Source: Arcanobacterium wilhelmae (GTDB lineage Bacteria > Actinomycetota > Actinomycetes > Actinomycetales > Actinomycetaceae). From it: a stretch of 64,000 nt of DNA. The notes under the pieces are model-generated. The model made no database searches and had not been told where the DNA came from. It worked only from the letters and a program-made list of their open reading frames with translations. Positions 9,534-18,781 of this stretch are shown here, piece by piece. Within the stretch, counting starts at the first letter, position 1. Each line of letters begins with the position of its first letter. The stretch lies in assembly GCF_029632765.1 (NCBI RefSeq), contig NZ_CP121247.1, positions 1,612,001 to 1,676,000 on the forward strand. Direction: 5' to 3'. Position numbers and translations under genes: made by a program.

Positions 9534-10943
9534 TTACTTTGCATCCTTGCGGGTGGCGAGTGTGACATCCACATCGAGAAGTTTGCCGTCGCGATCGAAG
9601 GTCACGGTCACCACATCGCCGCTCTTGTACTGGCGAACGTAGCCAGTGAGCGACGTGCCGCCGGAGACGTTGTGGCCATCAATCTTGGTGATGACGTCGC
9701 CTGAACGGATCCCCGCCTTCGCGGCTGGGGTGCCCGGCGTAACAGACTGAACTTGAGCACCGATGCGCGCTTGACCGTTGAACTGGGCAACTCCGTCCGA
9801 GATGGTGACACCGAGGAACGCATGCTCAGCCACGCCGTTCTTGATCAGCTGATCGGCAACGTTCTTCGCCAGGTTTACGGGGATTGCGAAGCCCAGGCCA
9901 ATCGATCCTGCCTGCTGGCCACGAGCCTGCCCAATCGAAGCGATCGACGAAGCGATGCCGACCACGCGCCCCTGCGCATCGAACACGGGGCCGCCGGAGT
10001 TGCCCGGGTTCACGGCCGCATCGATCTGGATCGCGTTCGTGACCACAGGCGATGCCTGGTTTTGCGAGAACGGATCGGCGCTCTCTCCTTGTGTGGTGAC
10101 CGGGCGATCAAGCGCTGAAACAATACCGGTGGTCATCGTGGCTTCCAAGCCTAAGGGATTGCCGATGGCAGCCACTGGTTGCCCGACAACAACCTTCGAC
10201 GAATCACCGATCTGCGCGAACGCGAGATCCTTGGGAGGATCTTGGAGCAGAATCACGGCAAGATCCGTAGCCGGGTCGGTACCGACGAGCTTGGCCTTGA
10301 ACACGCGCCCATCGGCGAGCGACACGAGGAGTTCCTTCGCACCGGCAATCACGTGATTGTTGGTGACGATGTGCCCCTCCTTATCGATGATCACACCCGA
10401 GCCTGCCGAGGTGCCCTCCTGCGACGAGTTCGTGATCGCCACCACCGACGGGCTGACTGCCTGGTGGACGGCCTGCCAATCGGGGGCATTATCGGCGGTC
10501 TGCTTGACAACAGGGGTGCTTCCCGACGCCGACTCGGCAATAGCTGCGGCCGGCCGAGCCTTTCCGAACTGCGAGTAGACGGCTCCGTATCCGAGACCGC
10601 CACCGACCAGCGCAGCAACAACCGTTGCGGCGATGAGTGCGCCCCAACCCGGCGTGCGCTTCTTCTTCGGCTGTGCCGGTGGAATCGGCGCGAACGCTGG
10701 GCTACTCGGCAGACCGAACGCTGCTCCCGACGCCGGGGCGCCGTTCGACGGTGCACCACCAGCAGTGGGCTGCGGCTGGCCGCCGCGAGCAATCCCACCC
10801 GGAGGCTCGAGCGTGGGCCCACCCACCTCCGGCAACGGCTGCATAGGCTCGGGGTGCGCGAACTCCCCGGGGCGCGTCACATTGGGCCGCTGGATCTGCG
10901 GCTGTTCACCTTGCGCATTCTGCTGCTCGAATTCCTCGTTCAT
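9534..10943 (-). CDS. HtrA/DegP-family membrane-anchored serine protease with PDZ domain
   Basis: Extracytoplasmic quality-control protease. Order: a 100-residue proline/glutamine/glycine-rich cytosolic tail, one transmembrane helix (about 104-125), trypsin-like domain with His near 197 (NNHVIAG), Asp near 226 (DPATDLAVI) and Ser near 316 (NPGNSGGPV), then a PDZ domain (about 375-460). 469 residues. Start ATG 10943 has a GAGGGAGAG ribosome-binding site. Upstream on the minus strand there is a possible ECF-type promoter (GGAACA, 17 nt, GTT near 10990-11015); weak evidence. It sits between menF and menD without an obvious metabolic link. Confidence 0.93.
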   Translation of the reverse strand: MNEEFEQQNAQGEQPQIQRPNVTRPGEFAHPEPMQPLPEVGGPTLEPPGGIARGGQPQPTAGGAPSNGAPASGAAFGLPSSPAFAPIPPAQPKKKRTPGWGALIAATVVAALVGGGLGYGAVYSQFGKARPAAAIAESASGSTPVVKQTADNAPDWQAVHQAVSPSVVAITNSSQEGTSAGSGVIIDKEGHIVTNNHVIAGAKELLVSLADGRVFKAKLVGTDPATDLAVILLQDPPKDLAFAQIGDSSKVVVGQPVAAIGNPLGLEATMTTGIVSALDRPVTTQGESADPFSQNQASPVVTNAIQIDAAVNPGNSGGPVFDAQGRVVGIASSIASIGQARGQQAGSIGLGFAIPVNLAKNVADQLIKNGVAEHAFLGVTISDGVAQFNGQARIGAQVQSVTPGTPAAKAGIRSGDVITKIDGHNVSGGTSLTGYVRQYKSGDVVTVTFDRDGKLLDVDVTLATRKDAK

Positions 10944-11105
10944 CTCTCCCTCACTTTGTCCAAAACTCCTGCGGAACTACTGATGCTCAAAACTCCCGCT
11001 CGGGGTATTTTGTTCCGCGCACCCCTCAAAGATTTCACCGTGAACTTCCGCAATAGTGGAAGTCTCCTGGAAGTTTTCTGGACGAATTACGCCACTAGTG
11101 AACAG

Positions 11106-12698
11106 CTACGATTGTGGACTGATGGCATTCTCCACCACCCGTTGGAGCTCCCCTCGCCCGCTTTTGAGCTGGGCAGCCGTATGGGATTCAAGATCGACAT
11201 ACACAATCCGCACTCCCTTTGCCTGAGCCGCGAGCGCCTCTCGCAACTCCGCCAACGAACCGACGCGGACGAAAGCCGCGCCCACCGCGCGCGAGTATGC
11301 CTCGACGTCAATTTCCTTGGCCGTGGCGAACACCCGCGAATACAGAGGCTCGGGAGCACCACCATGTTCAAGCGTGGCAAAAATCGAGCCACCGTGATCG
11401 TCGATCACCACAACATCGAGGTTCACACCCTCTTGCCCCGCAGTGTGAACGAGCGATCCAAGATCATGGATGAACGTGAGATCGCCGACCACAACTCGCA
11501 TCGAGCCACGCACGAGGGCCATGCCAATAGCTGTAGACATCGTGCCATCAATCCCTGCGAGCCCGCGGTTCGCAAGGAACGCATGGCCTCGGCCGACCTG
11601 AGCGAACAGGTTCACCTCGCGAATGATCGACGAGGCGCCCAGGAGCGTGGGCACCGCCGGATCGAGCGAGCGCGCCACATTCGCAAACGTGAGCCCCTCG
11701 CCTGCCTGTTCTTCGATCGCTGCGACCGCCTTGCGTGCCAGCGCCTGCCATTGCCCCAGCCACCGGGCATCCCACGTGGCGAGCGCGAGCGCCTTCTCGA
11801 GCGAGACCACTCGCGCCGTACCCGCAACGTCCGTGTAAATCGGCACGTCATCAGCCACCACAACATCAATGTCCGTACGCGCCAACAGAGCGGAGACATC
11901 GCGCGTGAGCGTGGGATGCCCGATCACCACCACGCGCTCAATGTGCTTGGCCAGCTCACTGCGCAGCAGGATCGGGTGGCACGCGATCGCCGACGCCGAT
12001 CCCCACAACGGACTGGACGGTTCGGCCAGGACCGGCACGCCGGCAAGATCCGCGGGATCAACCGCAAGATGGCTCGGGGCGGCAACCACGACGGTTCGGG
12101 CTTCACCGGCTTCCGGAACCTCGATCGCACAATCCTGCGCCACCGTGCCCCACGATTCCTCAGACACGAGTGGAGGCTCGAATCCCACGTTCAGCTGCAC
12201 CGGCCCAGGCCCCGCAGCCTCGAGCGCCTCACCCGTGGCGATCCGCACCGCACGGAGCACGATCCCGCGAAGTTGCTGGGTTTTCATATCGGTCGGCAGA
12301 TCGAACTGGGCGCGCACGCTCCCCGCAAGAACTGCCATCTGATCGGTGGTCTGCGAAGCGCCGACCCCACGCATGCCGTGTGGCCGATCCGCAGTCACCG
12401 CCACGAGCGCCACTCCCGCCCGGTGCGCTTCCTCGAGTGCAGGGTGAAGATTCGCCACCGCCGTGCCCGACGTCGTCACGACAGCTGCGGGTCTGCCGGC
12501 CAACCCACTGCCCAACGCAACGAAGCCAGCCACTCGCTCGTCGGTTTCCACATGGAGCACGATCACCCCGGCGCGCTCAGCCTCGTACAGCGCGTACGCG
12601 AACGGCGCCGAGCGCGAGCCCGGGCACAACACGAACGTTGAGATCCCGGCGCGTACGAGCGCGGCAATCACGGTACGAGCACTGTGGGCGGAATTCAT
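11106..12698 (-). CDS. menD: 2-succinyl-5-enolpyruvyl-6-hydroxy-3-cyclohexene-1-carboxylate synthase
   Basis: Thiamine-diphosphate enzyme that adds the succinyl semialdehyde unit from 2-oxoglutarate to isochorismate. The N-terminal domain shows VLCPGSRSAPFAYAL near residue 25 and the catalytic-glutamate region HVETDERVAGFVALG; the C-terminal ThDP domain shows VVGDLTFIHDLGSL and VVIDDHGGSIF. The frame opens at a TTG at 12716, but the ATG at 12698 has a GAGAGG ribosome-binding site and a better N-terminus (530 residues). The stop is TAG. Confidence 0.95.
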   Translation of the reverse strand: MNSAHSARTVIAALVRAGISTFVLCPGSRSAPFAYALYEAERAGVIVLHVETDERVAGFVALGSGLAGRPAAVVTTSGTAVANLHPALEEAHRAGVALVAVTADRPHGMRGVGASQTTDQMAVLAGSVRAQFDLPTDMKTQQLRGIVLRAVRIATGEALEAAGPGPVQLNVGFEPPLVSEESWGTVAQDCAIEVPEAGEARTVVVAAPSHLAVDPADLAGVPVLAEPSSPLWGSASAIACHPILLRSELAKHIERVVVIGHPTLTRDVSALLARTDIDVVVADDVPIYTDVAGTARVVSLEKALALATWDARWLGQWQALARKAVAAIEEQAGEGLTFANVARSLDPAVPTLLGASSIIREVNLFAQVGRGHAFLANRGLAGIDGTMSTAIGMALVRGSMRVVVGDLTFIHDLGSLVHTAGQEGVNLDVVVIDDHGGSIFATLEHGGAPEPLYSRVFATAKEIDVEAYSRAVGAAFVRVGSLAELREALAAQAKGVRIVYVDLESHTAAQLKSGRGELQRVVENAISPQS

Positions 12699-12840
12699 AG
12701 CGATCCTCTCTTTCAACTGCTCACAATCCTAAACAACAGGTATGACACTTTTTCGCGATCACTTCGCGTTTTCGCACGTCAACGGATGAAAATCTCATAT
12801 TGACGCACTCATTCGGCTCTGGGAATCGCCAGCGAGCACT

Positions 12841-13884
12841 TCACTGCGCGAGGTCGCGAAGCGAGTGAAGTTCGTAGGTATCTTCCGGCCCGATTTTGCC
12901 GGTGGCCTGAAGATGCGCCCAGATCAGGGTCAGCCGGATCGCCCAGCGAGCCGTGAGAGCGGCGTCGGCGCCTGCGGCCGGGTTGAGCGTGAGCGTTTCG
13001 GGCACGCCGATAAACCCATCCACAGGAACGATCGGCGAAACGGCGGTATCGCCGTCGAACAACGACAGCGTGCCGAGCCCGCACGCATGATCGAGGCTCG
13101 GCAGCGCAGCCGCGAAGCCGAGCCCTGCCGCGAGCCCCACTGACGTTTCGAGCGCGGAGCTCACCACCGTCGGCAAGCCGAGCTGGTCGGCCAGTTCCAG
13201 CGCGCGCCACACCCCACCCAGGGGCTGGTTCTTGATAACGGCGACGTCGGCAGCTGCGAGGCGGCGAACCTCCAGCGGGTCGGCGACGCGGCGGATCGAC
13301 TCATCCGCCGCGATCGGCACGCTCACGAGCCGGCGCAGCTGCGCAAGTTCAGCGGTGGTGGCACACGGCTGCTCCGCGTACTGCAAACCACCGGCAGCGC
13401 GATCCAAATCCGGCAGCCACTGCACGGCCTGCTCCACAGACCACTTCCCATTGACGTCCACGCGGATCGCGGCGGAAGGCAGAGCAGAACGGACGGCCTC
13501 GATGCGCTCGACGTCGTCGGCGTGGGTCTGCCCCTCCTGAGCGATTTTCACTTTGGCAGTATGCGCGCCTGAGCGCGCAGCGATGCGCTCCGCCTCCTCG
13601 GGTCCGACCGCGGGCACAGTGACGTTCACCGGGATTCGGCTCCGCACCGGCTGAGGGTACCCACGGCGCAACGCTTCAAGCCCGGCAAGCACCCACCGCG
13701 AGGATTCCGGCACTCCGTAATCCCAGAACGGGCTCATTTCCGCGACTTGCACGGCCGAGCTGCGGGACACAAGCGGCCCCAGCGGATCGACGTCGGGCGC
13801 TACGGCAATCAGCCCCGAACGCTGCGTAATGTTTCGGAATTGGTGGGTGAGCGGAATCGAGTAGGTGTAAAAACGCACGTGCAT
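12841..13884 (-). CDS. menC: o-Succinylbenzoate synthase
   Basis: Enolase-superfamily dehydratase that makes o-succinylbenzoate from SHCHC. Catalytic landmarks in order: Lys pair in TAKVKIAQ, metal ligands in RVDVNGKW, QYAEQPC and AADESIRR, and the second Lys in VIKNQPLGG. The open frame starts at 13956 but the upstream residues are arginine-rich and unlike the family; the ATG at 13884 begins directly with the conserved fold (347 residues). It is divergent from menB across an 80-bp gap that holds an inverted pair of the CGACGCCG motif. Confidence 0.93.
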   Translation of the reverse strand: MHVRFYTYSIPLTHQFRNITQRSGLIAVAPDVDPLGPLVSRSSAVQVAEMSPFWDYGVPESSRWVLAGLEALRRGYPQPVRSRIPVNVTVPAVGPEEAERIAARSGAHTAKVKIAQEGQTHADDVERIEAVRSALPSAAIRVDVNGKWSVEQAVQWLPDLDRAAGGLQYAEQPCATTAELAQLRRLVSVPIAADESIRRVADPLEVRRLAAADVAVIKNQPLGGVWRALELADQLGLPTVVSSALETSVGLAAGLGFAAALPSLDHACGLGTLSLFDGDTAVSPIVPVDGFIGVPETLTLNPAAGADAALTARWAIRLTLIWAHLQATGKIGPEDTYELHSLRDLAQ

Positions 13885-13963
13885 GCCCCCATCGTACGAC
13901 GCCGAGCCGGCAGGGCGCCGGCGTCGGCGGCGCATACCAACGCGAAGGTGGCACAATTACCTC

Positions 13964-14947
13964 ATGAGTGAATTGCCTGCAAAAGTTTCTGACCTGTTCG
14001 ACCCGCGCGTGTGGAGAAGCGTGGACGGCTTCCCCGACGCCGATATCACCTACCATCGCGGGGTGGAACGCGAGTTCGGCGACGGCGGCGAGGTGCTCTC
14101 CGAGCGCGACCTGCCGGTGGTGCGCATCGCGTTCAACCGGCCCGAGGTGCGCAACGCGTTCCGCCCCGAAACTGTGGACCAGCTCTACCGGGCGATCGAC
14201 CACGCGCGGCTGACGGGCGAAGTCGGCGCCGTGATTTTGACGGGCAACGGCCCCTCCCCCAAGGACGGCGGCTGGGCGTTCTGCTCCGGCGGCGACCAGC
14301 GCATTCGCGGGCGCGACGGCTACCGCTACGACGGCGGTGGCGACGACGCTACGCTCAACAAGCAAACCCGCGATTCGATCGACCCGGCACGCGCCGGCCG
14401 CCTCCACATCCTCGAGGTGCAGCGCCTCATGCGCAACTCCGGCATGGTGATTATTGGTGCGATTTCGGGCTGGGCAACTGGCGGCGGGCATTCGTTGAAC
14501 GTGCTGTGCGATCTGTCGGTGGCATCGATCGAGCATGCGCGCTTCATGCAGGTGGACGCGAACGTTGGTTCCTTCGACGCCGGCTACGGTTCGGCTCTGC
14601 TCGCCCGCCAGATTGGCGACAAGCGGGCCCGCGAAATCTTCTTCCTGGCACGCGAGTATTCTGCCGAAGATGCGCAGCGGTGGGGCGTGGTGAACGAGGC
14701 GGTCCCGCACGCGCAGCTTGAGGAAAAGGCCCTGGAATATGCGCGCATTATTCGCACGAAATCGCCTCAGGCGATCCGCATGCTCAAGTTTGGATTCAAC
14801 TTGGCCGACGACGGGCTTGCAGGCCAGCAGGTGTTCGCGGGCGAGACAACGCGCCTGGCCTACATGACGGCTGAGGCGCAGGAGGGCCGCGACGCGTTCC
14901 TCGAGCGTCGCTCCCCCGATTGGTCCGACTTCCCGTACTACGCCTGA
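13964..14947 (+). CDS. menB: 1,4-Dihydroxy-2-naphthoyl-CoA synthase
   Basis: Crotonase-fold enzyme that closes the second naphthoquinone ring from o-succinylbenzoyl-CoA. Signatures: FNRPEVRNAFRPETVDQLY near residue 55, the oxyanion-hole segment WAFCSGGDQRIRGRDGYRY, and ISGWATGGGHSLN. The start was set at the ATG at 13964 (327 residues) because the upstream 27 codons are arginine-rich and lie in the menC-menB spacer. Its TGA overlaps the menE ATG by one base. Confidence 0.96.
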   Translation: MSELPAKVSDLFDPRVWRSVDGFPDADITYHRGVEREFGDGGEVLSERDLPVVRIAFNRPEVRNAFRPETVDQLYRAIDHARLTGEVGAVILTGNGPSPKDGGWAFCSGGDQRIRGRDGYRYDGGGDDATLNKQTRDSIDPARAGRLHILEVQRLMRNSGMVIIGAISGWATGGGHSLNVLCDLSVASIEHARFMQVDANVGSFDAGYGSALLARQIGDKRAREIFFLAREYSAEDAQRWGVVNEAVPHAQLEEKALEYARIIRTKSPQAIRMLKFGFNLADDGLAGQQVFAGETTRLAYMTAEAQEGRDAFLERRSPDWSDFPYYA

Positions 14948-16380
14948 TGGCTGAGGGGTTGACAGGCGCAGGTTGTCCGGGCGAGGCACGGGGCGCCGAC
15001 GCCGGTGCGCGGATTAAGGCCGACGCCGGTTCGCCGGTTTCCCACGAGGAACCCGCGGTTGTTCAGGGCGGGCGAGGGCCGGCGGCCCTCGCCCGCCTGG
15101 TGTCCACAATCCAGCCTGAATTGGATCGCTGGCGGCGCGGGGAACCTGTACGCCCGGTGTTTATCGTGGAGCCGGGAACCGATGAGCGCGAGTCAGCTGC
15201 TGAGGCGGCACGCCTCGGAATCCCTGCCGGCACGGCCGTCCTCATGCGCACCTCCGGTTCCACCACGGGAACAGGAAAAATCGTGGCGCTCGGTTTTGAT
15301 CAGCTCGCCGCGAGCGCGCATGCCACCCACGAGGCGTTGCGTGGCGAAGGGGTCTGGCTGGCAGATCTTCCTTACCATCACATCGCCGGTTTCCAAACGG
15401 CGTTCCGCTCACTGTTGGCAGGTGGCGAGCCGGCAGCGGTGGATCTCCACGATCCCACTCAGATTCGCAGCGTCGTTGAGCAGGCTGCATCCCGCGGGGC
15501 CGTCTACATCTCGGTGGTCCCCACGCAGCTTCGCTCGATTCTCGCTTCCCCCGAGCTCACGCAGATTTTGACGCCGGCACTGTTCCTCACCGGCGGCGCG
15601 GCCACGGCCCCCTCCCTCCTTCAGGAGGCCCGCGCCGCCGGCCTCACACTCGCCACATCGTACGGAATGACGGAAACGTGCGGGGGCTGCGTGTACGACG
15701 GCCGCCCAATCGGCGACGCCCAGATCACCCTCGGCCCCACGGGCCAGGTCTCGATCACGGGTTCGATGGTGGCACTCGGCTATCTCGGAAACGTTGATTC
15801 GCAGGCGTTCAGCGCAACTCGCACCGCCGTCGTCGGAACGCTCCGCACCCACCACACGAAGGACGCGGGCCGCTTCACACCCACCGGGACCCTCGATATC
15901 CTCGGCCGCATTGATGACGCGATCACTACGGGCGGACTCACCGTGATGCCACGCCTGATCGAGGATGCAATCGCGGCGGAAACCGGAGCCGAAGCTGTTG
16001 TTATCGGCGTGCCGTCCGAGCGTTGGGGCGAGGCCGTCGTCGCTCTCCTGGCCCCCTCGCCACACCCAGGCACCACAGAACCGACAAGCGGCCAAAGCCC
16101 AGCGACCGCCGAACCGAACAGTGCTCCGCCCACACGTCGCCTCTCTCACAACACGGCAATGACCAGCAAAAACGCACCGGCACAGTTCACCACCACCAGC
16201 ACCGAATCGCTCAGAGCACGCATAAAATCACGGCTCGGCGAAGGTTGGGCACCTGCACGCGTCTACGAACTCACACAGTTCTCCCAGAAATGGCCGCTTA
16301 CCTCTTCGGGTAAAATCGACCGTCGTGAGCTCAAACGCACGCTCATAGAATGGGAGAAAACACATGGCATCCACAGCTGA
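14947..16380 (+). CDS. menE: o-Succinylbenzoate-CoA ligase
   Basis: AMP-forming ligase that activates o-succinylbenzoate with CoA. ANL-family motifs: the P-loop MRTSGSTTGTGKIVALGF, SYGMTETCGG and the C-terminal lysine in PLTSSGKIDRREL. The ATG at 14947 overlaps the menB stop (477 residues). Two parts are unusual: the N-terminal 35 residues include two copies of the dispersed motif (coding ADAGA and ADAGS), and a Pro/Thr/Ser-rich insert of about 55 residues separates the AMP-binding core from the short C-terminal domain. The core motifs are intact, so it should be active. Its 3' end overlaps menA by 17 bp. Confidence 0.93.
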   Translation: MAEGLTGAGCPGEARGADAGARIKADAGSPVSHEEPAVVQGGRGPAALARLVSTIQPELDRWRRGEPVRPVFIVEPGTDERESAAEAARLGIPAGTAVLMRTSGSTTGTGKIVALGFDQLAASAHATHEALRGEGVWLADLPYHHIAGFQTAFRSLLAGGEPAAVDLHDPTQIRSVVEQAASRGAVYISVVPTQLRSILASPELTQILTPALFLTGGAATAPSLLQEARAAGLTLATSYGMTETCGGCVYDGRPIGDAQITLGPTGQVSITGSMVALGYLGNVDSQAFSATRTAVVGTLRTHHTKDAGRFTPTGTLDILGRIDDAITTGGLTVMPRLIEDAIAAETGAEAVVIGVPSERWGEAVVALLAPSPHPGTTEPTSGQSPATAEPNSAPPTRRLSHNTAMTSKNAPAQFTTTSTESLRARIKSRLGEGWAPARVYELTQFSQKWPLTSSGKIDRRELKRTLIEWEKTHGIHS

Positions 16381-17248
16381 CTGGCTCGAGGGGGCTCGTG
16401 TTCGCACGTTGCCGGCATCGCTCGCACCCGTGATCCTCGCTTCGGGCATCACGCTCGGCGAGGGCTCATTTTCGTGGGTTCGTACCCTTCTTGCCGCGCT
16501 GGTTGCACTCTTCCTTCAGGTGGGCGTGAACTTTTCCAACGACTACTCCGATGGTATCCGCGGCACCGACGCCGATCGCACCGGTCCCACACGGCTGACA
16601 GCCTCCGGCCTTGTCAAGCCACAGACCGTCAAGCTCATGGCGTTCGTTTTCTTTGGTTTTGCGGCAATCGCCGGCCTGGCACTCGTGGCGATCTCGGGCC
16701 ACTGGTGGTTGCTTGCCGTTGGCGCAGCCGCGATCGTGGCCGCATGGTTCTACACTGGCGGCAAACACCCGTACGGGTACGCGGGCCTGGGCGAAGTTTT
16801 CGTCATGGTGTTCTTCGGCTGGGTGGCAACGGTTGGCACGGTATACACGCAGTCAAATGTGGCCTACTGGTACACGTGGGTGGCTGGCACCGGCATCGGC
16901 TTTATTGCCTGCGCACTGCTGATGGTGAACAACCTTCGCGACATCCCCACCGACGCTGCCACCGGCAAGAAAACCCTCGCTGTTCGTATGGGCGATAAGG
17001 TGGCGCGTTGGGCGTTTATCGGCATGCTTCTCGCAGCCCTGATCTGTGCGTCGGCCCTGGTTGCTGTGGGTGGCTTGTGGCTCGTGCTCTCGCTGGTGTT
17101 CCTCGTGTTCGCCTTCGTGATCGTGATCCGCCCGGTCCAGCGCGGCGCGAGCGGCGCGGCTTTGATCCCAGTTCTGCGCGATACAGGCTTGTTCGAACTC
17201 GCCTACGCGATCCTGATCACCGTCTCGATCGTCATCGCTCAATCTTAG
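16364..17248 (+). CDS. menA: 1,4-Dihydroxy-2-naphthoate polyprenyltransferase
   Basis: UbiA-family integral membrane enzyme that joins the naphthoquinone head group to a polyprenyl chain. About eight hydrophobic helices; the first Asp-rich motif is NDYSDGIRGTDADR near residue 58 and the second is NNLRDIPTDAATGKKTLAV near residue 190. 294 residues. Third gene of the menBEA operon, with overlapping starts and stops. Confidence 0.96.
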   Translation: MASTADWLEGARVRTLPASLAPVILASGITLGEGSFSWVRTLLAALVALFLQVGVNFSNDYSDGIRGTDADRTGPTRLTASGLVKPQTVKLMAFVFFGFAAIAGLALVAISGHWWLLAVGAAAIVAAWFYTGGKHPYGYAGLGEVFVMVFFGWVATVGTVYTQSNVAYWYTWVAGTGIGFIACALLMVNNLRDIPTDAATGKKTLAVRMGDKVARWAFIGMLLAALICASALVAVGGLWLVLSLVFLVFAFVIVIRPVQRGASGAALIPVLRDTGLFELAYAILITVSIVIAQS

Positions 17249-17277
17249 CGCTCTCGCACAATCCCCCATTCGTTTCC

Positions 17278-17310
17278 CGACGCCGGTGCGCAACTCGCTC
17301 ACCGGCGTCG
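17278..17310. repeat. Hairpin built from two inverted copies of the CGACGCCGGTG motif
   Basis: Perfect 11-bp inverted repeat (17278-17288 with 17300-17310) between the convergent menA and rskA genes. It has no T-tract on either side. It may serve as a shared terminator, or be one of the dispersed GACGYCGG units described under findings. Confidence 0.6.
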
Positions 17311-17350
17311 CGTCACACTCGGACAGCTTCCCAGCTAGCACGCCGGTTCA

Positions 17351-18133
17351 CTACGCATCTCCCGGCGCGCTGGTCGCCGGCGCCGACGGCGTCGCCTCCC
17401 CACTCTTCCCGATCGTCCACTCGATGATCGGCGCCGACGTCGGGGCGTCGGATCCGCCAGCCGGCTCAACGGTGACAAAGACGCGCGCACCAGGTTCCGG
17501 CATCAGTTTCACGAAGGAAAAAGATCCGTTCTTGCCGGGCTGGTACATCCCACCGCTGGTCACTTTCCCACCCATGTCGACCCACACCTGCAGGCTCTGC
17601 CCGCTCGGTGCTCGTAGCTCGGCTGGGAAGGTCACTGCGGCCATATCCATGCTCTTGGACCAGGTCAGGGTCACTTTGTGCCCGTCGTCCATGGTGGTCA
17701 TGGTGCGTTCGACGTCCTGTGCCTCGTTAAGGGCCGCGTAGTGGCTGACGTTTTCCATCGAATCCATCGCGCTCCAGCGGCCCGCTCCCACGCCCACCGC
17801 GACGAGCGCTACGGCAGCGGCAGCGTTCATCGCTACACGCATCCACCGGCGGCGCGAGGACAGATCGGTGACGCTCGCTCCTGACTCTGCGCCACCCGCG
17901 CCAGCTTCGGCCGAGTTCGGACCCTCCCCCGACGTCGGGGTTGCGGTTCCAGCCACAGCCTCCTGGCCGCTTGTGCCAGTGCCGATCATCGCCATGAGGT
18001 TCGCACGCAGGTGCGCCGGAGGTTGAGTCGGCGACAGAGAAGCGCCGAGTGCTCCCACAACTTCTGCTTCCGGGGTGCCAAACTCGGGCAGCTCGTGGGC
18101 GTCGCCAGTGCGGTCAAAACGGTTGTCGCTCAT
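17351..18133 (-). CDS. rskA: Anti-sigma-K factor (RskA family)
   Basis: Membrane anti-sigma factor that should hold sigma K inactive. Order: cytosolic segment of about 105 residues including a Ser/Gly/Ala linker, one transmembrane helix near residues 110-128, and the extracytoplasmic RskA domain (LTWSKSMDMAAVTFPAEL to FVTVEPAGGSDAPT). 260 residues, plus an alanine/proline-rich tail. Its ATG overlaps the sigK stop (ATGA), so the pair is co-translated. Release of sigma K in mycobacteria follows regulated proteolysis of RskA; the same route is inferred here. Confidence 0.9.
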   Translation of the reverse strand: MSDNRFDRTGDAHELPEFGTPEAEVVGALGASLSPTQPPAHLRANLMAMIGTGTSGQEAVAGTATPTSGEGPNSAEAGAGGAESGASVTDLSSRRRWMRVAMNAAAAVALVAVGVGAGRWSAMDSMENVSHYAALNEAQDVERTMTTMDDGHKVTLTWSKSMDMAAVTFPAELRAPSGQSLQVWVDMGGKVTSGGMYQPGKNGSFSFVKLMPEPGARVFVTVEPAGGSDAPTSAPIIEWTIGKSGEATPSAPATSAPGDA

Positions 18134-18672
18134 CGCTCCCCCTCCAAAATGCTTTTCATTTTCGCCAGGCCGTCTCGAATACGTGATTTCACGGTGCCGA
18201 GCGGCACCTGTTGCAGATCCGCGATCTGCGCGTGCGTGTAGCCGGTAAGGAATGCCAGCTCAACAGTACTCTTATGCGGTTCGCCGATTTTCGCAAGAGC
18301 CGTTCGAACATCCTGCGCCACGATCCGTTCCTCCACTTCAGCAAGAGTTTCGTCGAACTCGCGCTCCACTGGCTGGGCTGCATCACGATCGCGTGCGGCT
18401 TGCGAGGCCCGCACGCGGTCAATCGCCCTGCGCCGCGCGAGAGTCACGAGGTAGGCACGCGCACTCCCTTTCGCCGGGTCGAAGGCACCTGAGCGCTGCC
18501 ATACTTCGAGGAATACTTCTTGAAGCACTTCTTCGCTCTGCGCCCGATCCACCACGATCGAGCAGATCAGTGAGAAGATTCGGCCCGACCAGGTGTCATA
18601 AATACGGGCAAACGCCTCGCGGTCACCACGGGCCACCTTCACCAAAAGCACGGAATCGATATCGGTTATCAC
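18130..18672 (-). CDS. sigK: ECF RNA polymerase sigma factor, SigK-like
   Basis: Sigma-70 region 2 spans about residues 20-85 (ARIYDTWSGRIFSLIC, SEEVLQEVFLEVWQ) and region 4 about 120-175 (ELAFLTGYTHAQIADLQQ, PLGTVKSRIRDGL). The open frame reaches 18777, but that part would run through a perfect 32-bp palindrome and has no family similarity; a GTG at 18672 gives the expected 180-residue protein. A possible housekeeping promoter (TGGTCA, 16 nt, TACGAT) ends just upstream of that start. Assignment to the K group rests on the adjacent RskA and DipZ genes, the order known from mycobacteria. Confidence 0.88.
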   Translation of the reverse strand: MITDIDSVLLVKVARGDREAFARIYDTWSGRIFSLICSIVVDRAQSEEVLQEVFLEVWQRSGAFDPAKGSARAYLVTLARRRAIDRVRASQAARDRDAAQPVEREFDETLAEVEERIVAQDVRTALAKIGEPHKSTVELAFLTGYTHAQIADLQQVPLGTVKSRIRDGLAKMKSILEGER

Positions 18673-18723
18673 GCGCCTATCGTACCGTGCATGCGGCTCG
18701 TGACCACTGCGCCTGTGGTCGCT

Positions 18724-18755
18724 TCCCGACGTCGGTGGCGCCACCGACGTCGGGA
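18724..18755. repeat. Perfect 32-bp palindrome between dipZ and sigK
   Basis: Every base pairs across the centre at 18739/18740. Each arm reads TCCCGACGTCGGTGGC, i.e. one CCGACGTCGG unit extended by six bases. It lies 27 bp past the dipZ stop and about 50 bp before the sigK start. Possible roles are termination of dipZ mRNA or a protein-binding site; there is no T-tract. Confidence 0.75.
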
Positions 18756-18781
18756 GTGCGGCGAGTGCACTACTCACACCA

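Noticed and set aside
10985..11020. Sigma E/H-type promoter upstream of htrA
   Set aside because: GGAACA-N17-GTT is a weak match and such matches are common in GC-rich DNA; mentioned only in the gene entry.
10179..12641. 820-residue open frame on the plus strand
   Set aside because: Antisense shadow of htrA and menD; arginine/histidine-rich with no family similarity.
14920..14946. Earlier start for MenE
   Set aside because: It would run inside the end of menB; the TGATG junction at 14945-14949 gives the natural start.
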